Origin: Lentzea waywayandensis
Lineage (GTDB): Bacteria > Actinomycetota > Actinomycetes > Mycobacteriales > Pseudonocardiaceae
Length of the DNA stretch: 64,000 nucleotides
Assembly (NCBI RefSeq): GCF_900115955.1
Contig: NZ_FOYL01000002.1
Coordinates: 992,001 to 1,056,000 of the forward strand
Direction: 5' to 3'
A program made the translations under genes and the position numbers. How positions within the stretch are numbered: the stretch's first letter is position 1; each line of letters begins with the position of its first letter. Below the pieces are notes generated by a model that saw nothing but the letters and a program-made list of their open reading frames with translations, was not told the DNA's origin and did no database searches. Shown here piece by piece: positions 43,031-51,152 of this stretch.

Positions 43031-44266
43031 ATGCGCAGGCGCTTGTTCCTCGGTCTGGCCGCCACCGGCTTGCTGGCCCCGACAGCCGCCCAGGCCGAGG
43101 CCCCGGCACGAACCGGCTGGGTCAACACCTGGACGTCCATGCCCCAGCAGGCCGAGCCGCACAACATGCCGCCCCCGCCGTTCACCCAGGACGGCCTGGT
43201 GATGAACGACGCCACGCTGCGCCAGACCGTCCGCGTCACGGTCGGCGGGCGGCGGATGCGGTTGCGCTTCTCCAACGCGTTCGGCGGCGCGGTGCTGCCG
43301 ATCACCGCGGTCACCGTGGCGCTTCCGAAAGACGGCCGCGCGGGTGTCAGCGCGATCCAGCCGGGCACAACGCAACGGGTCACCTTCAACGGACGGTCCT
43401 CAGTGGACGTTCCCCGAGGTGCACCCGTGGTGTCCGACCCGCTGGACTTCGCCCTGACTCCAGGAACGATCCTCACGGTGACCGCCTATCTCGCCCGAGG
43501 ACAGGCGTCCAACGAGGTCTCCTCGCATCCCGGCTCCCGCACCACGTCCCACCTGCTGACGGGCAACCACGTCGAGGCGGCGGACCTGCCGGGCTCGACG
43601 CCCACCGACCACTGGTACTTCCTCAGCGGCATCGAGGTGCTGTCGACCGCGCCTGCTGTCGTGGTGATCGGTGACTCGCTGACCGACGGCCGAGGCTCCA
43701 CCACCAACGGCAACGACCGCTGGCCGGACCGGCTCGCCGACCGGCTGCGCGGCGGCGTCGCGGTGCTGAACCAGGCCGCGGGCGGCAACCGGGTGCTCGC
43801 TGACGGCCTCGGCCCCAGCGTCCTGGCCCGGCTGGACCGCGACCTGCTGGCGCAGAGCGGGGTCCGGTGGCTGATCCTGTTCGAGGGCGTCAACGACATC
43901 GGCACGGCCGCCGCGACCGAAGCCGCCCAGAAACAGGTGGCCGATGATCTGATCGCGGCCTACCAACAGATCGTCGACCGCGCCCACGCGCGTGACATCA
44001 AGGTGTACGGCGCGACGCTCCTTCCCTTCGGTGGCCACAGCTACGACGACCCCGGCGGCTTCCACGAGGCGGCGAGGCAGACGGTGAACCGCTGGATCCG
44101 CACCAGCCGCCGCTTCGACGCCGTCATCGACCTAGACGCCGCCGTCCGCGACCCTGCCATCCCGCGGCAGCTGCTTTCCGTCGCGGACGTCGGCGACCAC
44201 CTGCACCTCAATCCCACGGGCTACCGCATGCTCGCCGAGGCCGTTCCGCTCAAGCTGTTCCGTTGA
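43031..44266 (+). CDS. Secreted SGNH/GDSL esterase
   Basis: A 411-residue exported protein with an N-terminal Arg-rich signal (MRRRLFLGLA, cleavage near AQA). Residues ~25-200 form a beta-sandwich of the type that precedes many actinobacterial SGNH esterases. The catalytic domain begins with VVIGDSLTDG (Ser216), has FEGVNDIG and ends with DVGDHLHLNPTGY, which carries the Asp/His pair. Its position after the rhamnose operon suggests deacetylation of rhamnose-containing pectin (rhamnogalacturonan), but this is inference. ATG 43031 follows a GAAAGGG site. Confidence 0.85.
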   Translation: MRRRLFLGLAATGLLAPTAAQAEAPARTGWVNTWTSMPQQAEPHNMPPPPFTQDGLVMNDATLRQTVRVTVGGRRMRLRFSNAFGGAVLPITAVTVALPKDGRAGVSAIQPGTTQRVTFNGRSSVDVPRGAPVVSDPLDFALTPGTILTVTAYLARGQASNEVSSHPGSRTTSHLLTGNHVEAADLPGSTPTDHWYFLSGIEVLSTAPAVVVIGDSLTDGRGSTTNGNDRWPDRLADRLRGGVAVLNQAAGGNRVLADGLGPSVLARLDRDLLAQSGVRWLILFEGVNDIGTAAATEAAQKQVADDLIAAYQQIVDRAHARDIKVYGATLLPFGGHSYDDPGGFHEAARQTVNRWIRTSRRFDAVIDLDAAVRDPAIPRQLLSVADVGDHLHLNPTGYRMLAEAVPLKLFR

Positions 44267-44573
44267 ACGTCCATGGGGCATGGAGCGGACCGAGAAGCCT
44301 TGCGCGGTGCACCTCGGCGGTGATCCCACCGGCACCTCGACGGTCAACAGCTGGGCGGCCGACCACGGCCTGCTCGACGCGCTTGGCGCGTTGCCGGCCA
44401 ACCCCGTCCTCCCGCACCGAAGGCATCGCGCCGCGGGTCTACCCGCCCCAGTCCGGCTACGCCTCGCCGCGCTGGTTCCGGATCGCCTCTCCGGCCGGAA
44501 CCGGATGGACCCGCTCCTCGCTGGTCGAGAACCAGACCTCGGTGGGTCACTGCTGATCCGAACGCCGACACGG
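44267..44573. pseudogene. Stretch of decayed gene fragments
   Basis: No intact gene. Positions 44307-44346 match 57124-57164, the C-terminal coding end of the GH78 rhamnosidase, with one deleted base and one substitution, so on the minus strand this is a frameshifted GH78 tail (VEVPVGS, then out of frame). Positions 44416-44556 on the plus strand encode a plausible protein end (TEGIAPRVYPPQSGY, SPRWFRI, SSLVENQTSVGHC, stop) without a credible start. The two pieces suggest that deletions or rearrangements have occurred here. Confidence 0.5.
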
Positions 44574-44608
44574 AGATGGGCGACGGCTGGTGCAGCCGTC
44601 GCCCATCT
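44574..44608. terminator. Strong bidirectional hairpin terminator
   Basis: A perfect 16-bp stem AGATGGGCGACGGCTG with a three-base loop (GTG). No T-tract follows on either strand, as is common in actinomycetes. It separates the rhamnose/esterase region from the minus-strand genes starting at 44967. Confidence 0.8.
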
Positions 44609-44616
44609 TCGCGCCA

Positions 44617-44967
44617 CTAGCCAGGTAACGAGGATCCACGGCCCAACTGCTGACCGCAAAGCTGTGCGATCTGTTGCGTCGCGTTCATCAGCGCCAGAAC
44701 ACTGGTGCTCTTCGAGTCGGCGATCGCGTCGAGTGCCTCCGCGTCCGACTCGAGCCGGCTACCGCCCTCGTAGCGACCGGCCACACTGGACAACGTGCCG
44801 GCATCGCTGAAGATCGCGTTGTCAAAGATACCGTTGGCGTTGCTCACACTGTGCCCGAGTTCCTGGTAGCTCTCGCACACCTCGTCCTTCGTGGTCGGCC
44901 CGAACGAGCAGCCCGCTAGAGCCACGGCGACCACGATCATCAGCGACACTCCTCTCATGGCGGTCAC
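44617..44967 (-). CDS. Small lipoprotein of unknown function
   Basis: A 116-residue predicted lipoprotein with signal core SLMIVVAVALAGC and a helical mature part of about 90 residues (DEVCESYQELGHSVSNAN; DAIADSKSTSVLALMNATQQ) containing two further Cys (DEVCES, AQLCGQ). The GTG at 44967 overlaps the upstream stop by four bases; ATG 44958 would give a tighter signal peptide and is equally possible. It may pair with the membrane protein before it. Family not recognised. Confidence 0.75.
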   Translation of the reverse strand: MTAMRGVSLMIVVAVALAGCSFGPTTKDEVCESYQELGHSVSNANGIFDNAIFSDAGTLSSVAGRYEGGSRLESDAEALDAIADSKSTSVLALMNATQQIAQLCGQQLGRGSSLPG

Positions 44968-45173
44968 CAGATCCACACCACGAACCGGCCACCGCGGAAG
45001 ATGTAGACCGCGTACAACGCGCACAGGGCGCCGGGGATCAGCAGGCTCGCGTTGACGTCGAAGCCCACGTACAGGCCGACGGCGGCGAGGATCGCGTAGT
45101 ACACCCAGGCGACCGAGCGGCGCCTTCGCTTCTGTTTCTCCTGCTGTGGTTGCTGTGCTTGGGATTCGTCCAC
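44964..45173 (-). CDS. Small two-helix membrane protein
   Basis: A 69-residue protein with a charged Gln/Lys/Arg-rich N-terminus (QQEKQKRRRR) and two membrane helices (WVYYAILAAVGLYVGF; LLIPGALCALYAVYIF). GTG start. It overlaps the lipoprotein gene (GTGA), so the two likely form a small envelope complex. Function unknown. Confidence 0.7.
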   Translation of the reverse strand: MDESQAQQPQQEKQKRRRRSVAWVYYAILAAVGLYVGFDVNASLLIPGALCALYAVYIFRGGRFVVWIW

Positions 45174-45293
45174 TGCGGCCTCCGGGCGGTCGGGTTCTTC
45201 ATTGCCTCCCCGCTCGTCATCGGACGGCGTGCTGCGCCGTTAACGACCTGCCGCACGTTGTCACGAAACTGCCCAGCTTTTGGGTAAACCGTG

Positions 45294-47525
45294 TCACGCC
45301 AGGGCTTTTCGGGCGCGCGTCTCACCGACCATGACATCGTTCAGGCCACCGTGCAGCTGGTCGGCCGCCGCCCAGTGCGTTGCCGCCGCCCCCAGGTGTC
45401 CTTTCGCCGCATCGACGTTGCCCAGGCCGGTCGTCGCGCGAGCCATCTCGTACTGGCTTCCACAGTTCCTGGCCAGTTCAACCGCGCGTGCGTACTGTTC
45501 CGCCGCGTCGTCGAGCCGACCGGCTCGGAAGTGGGCCCACGCCGTGCAGTTGGCGGACATCACGACGTCCAGCTCCAGGCCGAGCGCCGCGAACTCGGCT
45601 TCGGACTCCTCCGCGTGCCGCACGGCGTCATCGCACGAGCCGAGCTCCACTTCGGCCAGCGCCATGCCGCGAAACGCGATCGCCGCGTTACGTGGGGAGT
45701 TCATTCGCAGATAGGAAGCGCGTGCCTCACTCAGGTCGCGCATCGTCCTGCCCGGATCGCCCTGATAGAGCGCGGCCCACGCGATGTTGGACAGCGCGTC
45801 GGTCACCCCGCGCGGGTCCTCCAGTTCGCGGAACTGCTCCAGCGCCTCCTCGTAGTAGCCGATCGCGACCGCGAGCTCGCCCCGGTCGGCATGGGCCATG
45901 CCCAGGTTGTTCAACGTGATCGCGAGCGCCTTCCCGTCCCCGGCGACACGAGCGGCGTCAGCGGCGAGGAGGTGCAGGTCGATCCACACGTCCCACAGCT
46001 TCGTCAGGAAGAAGAAGTCCCTGAGCAGGAACGCCAGTTGCCAGCACTGGTCGTGGAGTCCACGTGCCGCCGCGGTGCGGCAGAGGGCCACCAGGTTCGG
46101 CCACTCGGCGTCGATCCACGCGGTGGCGGTCGCGCGCTCGGTGAACTTCACCGAGACCTCCGGGAGCGTTCCGACCGACAGCGCCAGGCGATGCCGGTGC
46201 GGTGCGAGGAACTCGTCGCTGGACTCGGTCAGCACAAGGCTGTGGTCCAGCAACCGCCGCAACGCGGCCGCCTGCTCGGCCGGCCCGATACCCGGAAGAA
46301 GGCGATCGCCGGCGAACGCGCGCACGAGGTCGTGCACGGTGACGTGGTTCGTGCCGAGCGGGGAAACGAGGTGCACGTCGCCGAGGTCGTCCAGCAACCG
46401 TTGCGTCTCCACGAGACCCAGGTCGGCGAGTGCCGCCGCGCTGCGCACCTCCACGTCACGGCCTGGATGGAGTGCGAGCAGTGCGAACAGCCGCAGCTGG
46501 GCAGCGGTCAACGCCTGGCACGACAGACTGAACGCCGCGGCGACGCTGCGCTCACCGTCGTTCAACGCACTCAGCCTGGACGCCTCGCCGACGAGGCGCT
46601 CGTCGAACTCCTCCAGCGTCCACATCGGACTGCCGTGGAACCGCGCCGCGGCGATGCGCACCGCGAGCGGCAGACGACCACAGCGGTCGACGACTCGGGC
46701 GACGACCTCGTCCGGGGCGGACTCCGCACGCTCCCGCGCAATGGCGCGAAACAACGACACCGCTGTTTCCGCAGGCAGCACGTCCACCGTGACGTGCACC
46801 GCGTCATCCAACGCGTTCAGCCGGTTGCGACTCGTGATGATCACTCGACACCTCGGTTCGGAAGGCAGCAGCGGCGCGACCTGGCGCGCACTGCCGACGT
46901 TGTCGAGTACGAACAGGCATCGCTTGCCGCGCAGCACACTGCGATAAAGGTTGGCTCTGGCGTCCGGATGGGACGGGATCTGCTCGGCTGGGACGCCGAG
47001 CATGCGTAGAAGTGGGTGGAACGCGTCCCGTGCGCTCATTGCCTGCGCCTCGGGGGCGTGTCCGGCGAGGTCGAGGTAGGCACACCCGTCCGGGAACGAG
47101 TCCGCCACGGCCCAAGCCGCCCGCAACGCGAGAGCGGTCTTGCCCGCGCCCGCGAGTCCGGTCAGCGCGCAGGCGACAGCTCCCTGCTCGGCGGACAGGA
47201 ACGCGGTGATCCGCGCCAGTTCCGCGGAACGGCCGACAAAATGCGGTGTGGACGGTGGTAGCCCGCTCATCGTGGCTGCCAGCTGACCCACCGATCGCTT
47301 GCGCGGGCGGTCACCGGCCAGCTCCAGCAGCGCGCCGTTGGCTTCGAGCGCGTCGTCGCAGGCCTTCGCGAACTCGCGGTTGACCTCGGCACTGCCTGTC
47401 TCGACCTTGCTGAGATAACCCTTGCTGTAGTGGATCAGAACGGCGAACCGGGACTGGGACAGCCCTGCCAGCAGGCGCAACCGTCGCAGCTCACCGCCGA
47501 AAAGGGACAACTCCGCTGCTGCCAT
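45294..47525 (-). CDS. XRE-NB-ARC-TPR STAND protein
   Basis: A 743-residue regulator-like protein. Residues ~9-65 are an XRE helix-turn-helix (LRRLRLLAGLSQSRFAVLIH). Residues ~97-420 form an NB-ARC ATPase with Walker A LTGLAGAGKTAL (~121-132), Walker B CLFVLDN, sensor IITSRNRL and GLPL-like CGRLPLAVRIA. The C-terminal ~300 residues are TPR repeats (LNNLGMAHADRGELAVAIGY; NIAWAALYQGDPGRT). ATG 47525 opens the HTH domain. In actinomycetes such proteins often act as pathway regulators, while related STAND proteins act in defence; nothing here decides between them. Confidence 0.88.
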   Translation of the reverse strand: MAAAELSLFGGELRRLRLLAGLSQSRFAVLIHYSKGYLSKVETGSAEVNREFAKACDDALEANGALLELAGDRPRKRSVGQLAATMSGLPPSTPHFVGRSAELARITAFLSAEQGAVACALTGLAGAGKTALALRAAWAVADSFPDGCAYLDLAGHAPEAQAMSARDAFHPLLRMLGVPAEQIPSHPDARANLYRSVLRGKRCLFVLDNVGSARQVAPLLPSEPRCRVIITSRNRLNALDDAVHVTVDVLPAETAVSLFRAIARERAESAPDEVVARVVDRCGRLPLAVRIAAARFHGSPMWTLEEFDERLVGEASRLSALNDGERSVAAAFSLSCQALTAAQLRLFALLALHPGRDVEVRSAAALADLGLVETQRLLDDLGDVHLVSPLGTNHVTVHDLVRAFAGDRLLPGIGPAEQAAALRRLLDHSLVLTESSDEFLAPHRHRLALSVGTLPEVSVKFTERATATAWIDAEWPNLVALCRTAAARGLHDQCWQLAFLLRDFFFLTKLWDVWIDLHLLAADAARVAGDGKALAITLNNLGMAHADRGELAVAIGYYEEALEQFRELEDPRGVTDALSNIAWAALYQGDPGRTMRDLSEARASYLRMNSPRNAAIAFRGMALAEVELGSCDDAVRHAEESEAEFAALGLELDVVMSANCTAWAHFRAGRLDDAAEQYARAVELARNCGSQYEMARATTGLGNVDAAKGHLGAAATHWAAADQLHGGLNDVMVGETRARKALA

Positions 47526-47618
47526 GGATTGATGATGCCTCACCCGGCAGCTGAAAAGAATGCTTGTCGACGTTCCGGCCGGAAGCTTCACCCGGCGGCC
47601 GGAACATCACTGCCACAC

Positions 47619-47678
47619 TCAGATCAGGGCGAGCAGGAGCTGGACGAAGTCAACGACGATGACGAAGTGGGTGTGCAT
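47619..47678 (-). CDS. Possible 19-residue hydrophobic peptide
   Basis: A very strong ribosome site (AGGAGGT) lies eight bases before an ATG that opens a 19-residue frame, MHTHFVIVVDFVQLLLALI, ending in TGA. It overlaps the 3' end of the 67-residue frame in another frame. Single-helix peptides of this kind can be toxins, leader peptides or membrane-protein partners. No homology can be judged by eye. Confidence 0.35.
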   Translation of the reverse strand: MHTHFVIVVDFVQLLLALI

Positions 47679-47827
47679 GGCTGTGTTACCTCCTGGGTGG
47701 CCGAGGAAGGCTGCGGAGGCGGGGCGGAACCTGTCCAGTCGCCGAACCAGGCGCCCAGGAAAAGTCCCACGACGAAGGCCAGTGCGACGATTCTGCACAG
47801 CACGGAGACCGACACGAAAAGGCTCAT
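47624..47827 (-). CDS. Small single-helix membrane protein
   Basis: A 67-residue frame with a good ribosome site (GGAGGT, five bases before ATG 47827). One membrane helix (IVALAFVVGLFLGAWF) is followed by a Ser/Thr/Pro-rich tail. The tail overlaps the possible 19-residue peptide in another frame, so the real protein may have been shaped by that overlap. It lies just upstream of the XRE-STAND gene on the same strand. Function unknown. Confidence 0.5.
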   Translation of the reverse strand: MSLFVSVSVLCRIVALAFVVGLFLGAWFGDWTGSAPPPQPSSATQEVTQPCTPTSSSSLTSSSSCSP

Positions 47828-48014
47828 CTCATACCTCCGCCGCTACGCCCGCCGACGCTTTCTTCCTCTTCTTCGTCAGCTTTTTGCCGACACCAGAAGC
47901 TTCACCCGCGGACCGATCGGACAGAAGTGGTTTCCTGTGACCCGAACCAACGGGAAACCTGGAAACAGGCGCTGACTAGACTCTCGTGCCTCGCGTTGCT
48001 CGTGGGAGGCAGAG

Positions 48015-49073
48015 ATGCGGGTCGACATCGGTGACCTCGTCGCCGAGCTCAAGGCACTGCGCAAGGGGCGAGGACTGGACACGCCCGACATCCTGCCCCG
48101 CATCGGACCGGCGCTGCGGACAACGTTCTCGCTTGCGCCGGACACGGGTCCTGCGCAGGCCAGAACGGTTCTGTCCCTCAAGCTGACCGAACTGGCGGCA
48201 CGCTTGCACCCGGACTTCGCCGCCGCCGTGGCGACGGCTCTCGGGCTGGCCGAGGACAGCCGCACCCGTCTGTACGGCGACCGCGTCGCTCTCGTGGCCC
48301 GGCAGATCCACCGCGATCGGCGAACGGCCAGCAGGCGGATCGACGAAGGGATCCAGCTCCTGGCACAGCTCGCGATCGCGGAACTCTCGAAAGCAACTCC
48401 GGAGGACAGGCCGGAGCCGGCGCCGTGGCGAACAAGGGCATTGCGCACCTGGGTGGTGCTCGATCGCGACGTGACCGAGGTGTACGAAATGCGCCGGATC
48501 ACGACGTCAGCGAGTGAAGTACGGGAAGTGCGCCTCGAGGTTTCGGTCCCAGTTCCCGAGAACTGGGACAGCACCACTCCGATCGATGATCCGGAAATAG
48601 TGGTGCTGACCGGCGGAACATTGCAGGCACGGGCGAACTACTCGTCGAGTCGCGTCGTTTTCGACCTGGAACTGGCGCAGCCGCTCACCGAGGGGAACGA
48701 ACACGAGTTCTTCGTTCGCTTCCGCTTTTCCGGCGCCAGGAGAATGGGGCCGTTCTACGCGTGCACCCCGAGCTTTCCGTGCGAGTTCTTCGATCTACAT
48801 GTCAGATTCGCCGCGGACCGCCCGCCTGCTGCTGTCTGGAAGGTGGACGGTCTGCGCATGAGCGAGGTCAACGACAGTGCCGCGCCGCGAGGACCGATCC
48901 GGCCCGACAGCGCGGGTGAGGTGAAGGTGGCCTTCCGCGATCTCACCCCCAACCTGTCCTACGGAATCGCCTGGGACGAAAGGCGGTCACTCGGCTCGGA
49001 CCCGGCCCGCCCTGCGCACGAGGAGCGCCGCGAGCGGAACCGTCATGGCAAGCAGGACTCCTGCGGAGAGTAG
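48015..49073 (+). CDS. Two-domain protein of unrecognised actinobacterial family (long paralogue)
   Basis: A 352-residue soluble protein. Residues 1-125 are helical and homologous to the protein at 56138-56881: shared pattern LVxELKxLxxGRGxxxP, IGPxLRT, TALGL, and HRDxRTxxRRxDxG. Residues ~140-330 form a beta-rich domain with EGNEHEFFVRF and CEFFDLHVRFA, also shared in weaker form. ATG 48015 has GGGAGG upstream. Its last 29 codons overlap the convergent ABC exporter gene. I cannot name the family. Placement of the two paralogues on either side of the kinase/exporter and TIR genes suggests a functional link with them. Confidence 0.75.
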   Translation: MRVDIGDLVAELKALRKGRGLDTPDILPRIGPALRTTFSLAPDTGPAQARTVLSLKLTELAARLHPDFAAAVATALGLAEDSRTRLYGDRVALVARQIHRDRRTASRRIDEGIQLLAQLAIAELSKATPEDRPEPAPWRTRALRTWVVLDRDVTEVYEMRRITTSASEVREVRLEVSVPVPENWDSTTPIDDPEIVVLTGGTLQARANYSSSRVVFDLELAQPLTEGNEHEFFVRFRFSGARRMGPFYACTPSFPCEFFDLHVRFAADRPPAAVWKVDGLRMSEVNDSAAPRGPIRPDSAGEVKVAFRDLTPNLSYGIAWDERRSLGSDPARPAHEERRERNRHGKQDSCGE

Positions 49074-51152
49074 CCACCACAGCGGTTCGTGGCGCCACAA
49101 CGGCTCCGCGGGCAGACCGGGCACGTGCGCCCGAACGTCCACAGTGGATGCCCCGGCGGCGTACCCCCAGCGCGCCGGGGCGAGCCAGGACAGCTGCTCC
49201 AGCACCGGCCGATCGGTGACCGGGATCATTCCCCCGCACAACACCAGCTGTGCCATCACCAGTACGACCAGCAACGGCATGACCTGCTCCGAGGACTTCA
49301 CCCACGCCGACACGACCAACGACAGCGCGCACGAGGCGAAGGCGGTGAGCCAGACAGCCACGATCAGTTCGACCGCCGGATGACCGAGCAGGACGGCGTC
49401 CGCCGGTCCTGGTTTCACCGCCAGGGTCCCGGCGACCAGCAGGACCGCTTGCACAGCGACGATGACGCCGAACATCAGCAGCTTGCTCAACCCGTACGCA
49501 CGGGGCCTCAGCCCGGCCGCACGTTCACGCAGGAAGATCGCCCGTTCCGCGACGATCTCCCTTGCTCCGCAGGCGCCGCCGGTGAATGCCGCTCCGACGA
49601 ACAACAGAACGAGCATCTGCGTCGGTTCGGTGAGATCCGCCGCTCCCGGTGGACCCAGTCCTGCCTCACCCGGCACGGCCAGCGCGAGCCCGGCGAGCAA
49701 CAACGGGATCAGCAGGAGGAACGCGGCATAGCCGGGATCCGCCAGGATGAGCCTGGTGTGCCGGGACACCAGTGTCACCAGCTGACGCCACATCGTTCTC
49801 GGGGTGGCGACGGACCGCGGCACGCTCGCGGCCACCCGCCGTTCGGGAGCGCCGACCCCGGTGGGCACGGGCCGGCTGGCGGCCGCTTCGAAGATGTCGG
49901 CCCAACTGGCCGCTCCGAACCGGACGCGCAGGTCGTCGGGCGCGCCCAGGAAGAACGGCACGCCGCCAGGCGCCAGCACGAGGATCCGGTCACATTGAGC
50001 GAGATTGTCGGGGTTGTGGGTCACGACCACGACCGACCGTCCGGTGTCCGCAACAGTGCGCAAGGAGGTCATGATCTGCTTGTCCAGCCACGGATCGAGG
50101 CCGGAGGTCGGTTCATCGAGCAACAGCAGCGGTGGCGATGTGAGCAGCTCCATCGCGATCGACACGCGTTTCTGCTGTCCTCCGGACAGCCGGCGCACCG
50201 TGGTCCGTGCTTGTGCGGTGAGATCCACCTGTGCCAATGCCGCGGCAACGACGTCGTTGCGTTCACGTCGCATGGTGTCGGCAGGCAACCTCAGCTTCGC
50301 GGCATAGGCGAGTACACGGCGTGCGCTGAGCCGGACGTGCATCACGTCCTTCTGCGGCACGACGCCGATGCGCTCACGGACAGCAGGGTGTTCGTGCACG
50401 TCGAGTCCGTCGTAGCTGACATGACCGTGCGTCGGCACGAGCGTGCCGGTCAGCACCTTCAACAGCGTCGACTTGCCCGCGCCGGACGGGCCCACCACCG
50501 CGACGAGCTCGCCCGGCCGCACGTCCAGCGATACTCCGGAGAGCAACGGCTGGCCGCTCGGCAACGTGAACCCCACGTCGTCGACGACCAGGTGCTGCTT
50601 GGCACCCGGCAACGACGTCAGTCCGACCGGTGTGACGATCACGTCCGTAGAACCGAAGGTGAGCAGGTCACCAGAGGACACCAGAGCATCGGCCGCGATG
50701 GGTTCGCCGTTGTGCAGCACCGGGTTCGCGCTGCCCAGATCGGAGACCCGCCAGCCGTCGCCGGTGTACCGCGCGGTCGCGTGCCGCCGTGACACCATCG
50801 GATCAGCGAGCACCAGGTCGTTGCCGGCCGCCCGGCCGATGCTGATCACGCCGCTCGGTGGTGTGGCGGTACCGCAGCGGAACACCACCTCCACCTCACC
50901 TGACAGCCGCACCACGAGCTCACCGGCGATGCGCTGTTCACGCACCTGCCGACCGTCCACCCAGGTGCCGCCCGCGCTGCCGTGGTCACGCAGTACCCAC
51001 CCGTTGTCGTACTCGACCCGCAGGTGGTGGCGCGACACCGCCGGGTCCTCGACCACCACATCGCTCGCCGCACCGCGTCCCACGAGAACCGAAGCTCCCG
51101 GCGGGAACGTCCACGACCGACCGCCCGACGACACCTCCAACTCGGCTGTCAC
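48987..51152 (-). CDS. FHA-FHA-ABC exporter (Rv1747-like)
   Basis: A 721-residue half-transporter. Two FHA phosphothreonine-reading domains come first (VLVGRGAASDVV..VSRHH at ~22-67; ISIGRAAGNDLV..VSRRH at ~103-149). An ABC cassette follows with Walker A GPSGAGKST (221-229), signature RLSGGQQKRVS and LLLLDEPTSGLDP, then a six-helix ABC-2 membrane domain from ~480. This order matches mycobacterial Rv1747, whose FHA domains bind a phosphorylated partner and kinase. The GTG start overlaps the stop of the receptor kinase gene (GTGA), so kinase and exporter are made together and the exporter is probably controlled by phosphorylation. Substrate unknown. Confidence 0.93.
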   Translation of the reverse strand: MTAELEVSSGGRSWTFPPGASVLVGRGAASDVVVEDPAVSRHHLRVEYDNGWVLRDHGSAGGTWVDGRQVREQRIAGELVVRLSGEVEVVFRCGTATPPSGVISIGRAAGNDLVLADPMVSRRHATARYTGDGWRVSDLGSANPVLHNGEPIAADALVSSGDLLTFGSTDVIVTPVGLTSLPGAKQHLVVDDVGFTLPSGQPLLSGVSLDVRPGELVAVVGPSGAGKSTLLKVLTGTLVPTHGHVSYDGLDVHEHPAVRERIGVVPQKDVMHVRLSARRVLAYAAKLRLPADTMRRERNDVVAAALAQVDLTAQARTTVRRLSGGQQKRVSIAMELLTSPPLLLLDEPTSGLDPWLDKQIMTSLRTVADTGRSVVVVTHNPDNLAQCDRILVLAPGGVPFFLGAPDDLRVRFGAASWADIFEAAASRPVPTGVGAPERRVAASVPRSVATPRTMWRQLVTLVSRHTRLILADPGYAAFLLLIPLLLAGLALAVPGEAGLGPPGAADLTEPTQMLVLLFVGAAFTGGACGAREIVAERAIFLRERAAGLRPRAYGLSKLLMFGVIVAVQAVLLVAGTLAVKPGPADAVLLGHPAVELIVAVWLTAFASCALSLVVSAWVKSSEQVMPLLVVLVMAQLVLCGGMIPVTDRPVLEQLSWLAPARWGYAAGASTVDVRAHVPGLPAEPLWRHEPLWWLLSAGVLLAMTVPLAALLVRRAGRVRAE

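Noticed and set aside
45038-45337. Minus-strand 99-codon frame overlapping the two-helix protein
   Set aside because: Out of frame with the membrane protein that carries two clear helices; composition is non-protein-like.
45291-47009. Plus-strand open frame of 572 codons opposite the XRE-STAND gene
   Set aside because: The minus strand has HTH, Walker A and TPR motifs in order; the plus frame has none.
47430-47975. Plus-strand 181-codon frame over the small ORF region
   Set aside because: No ribosome site or motif, and it opposes small frames that do have strong ribosome sites.
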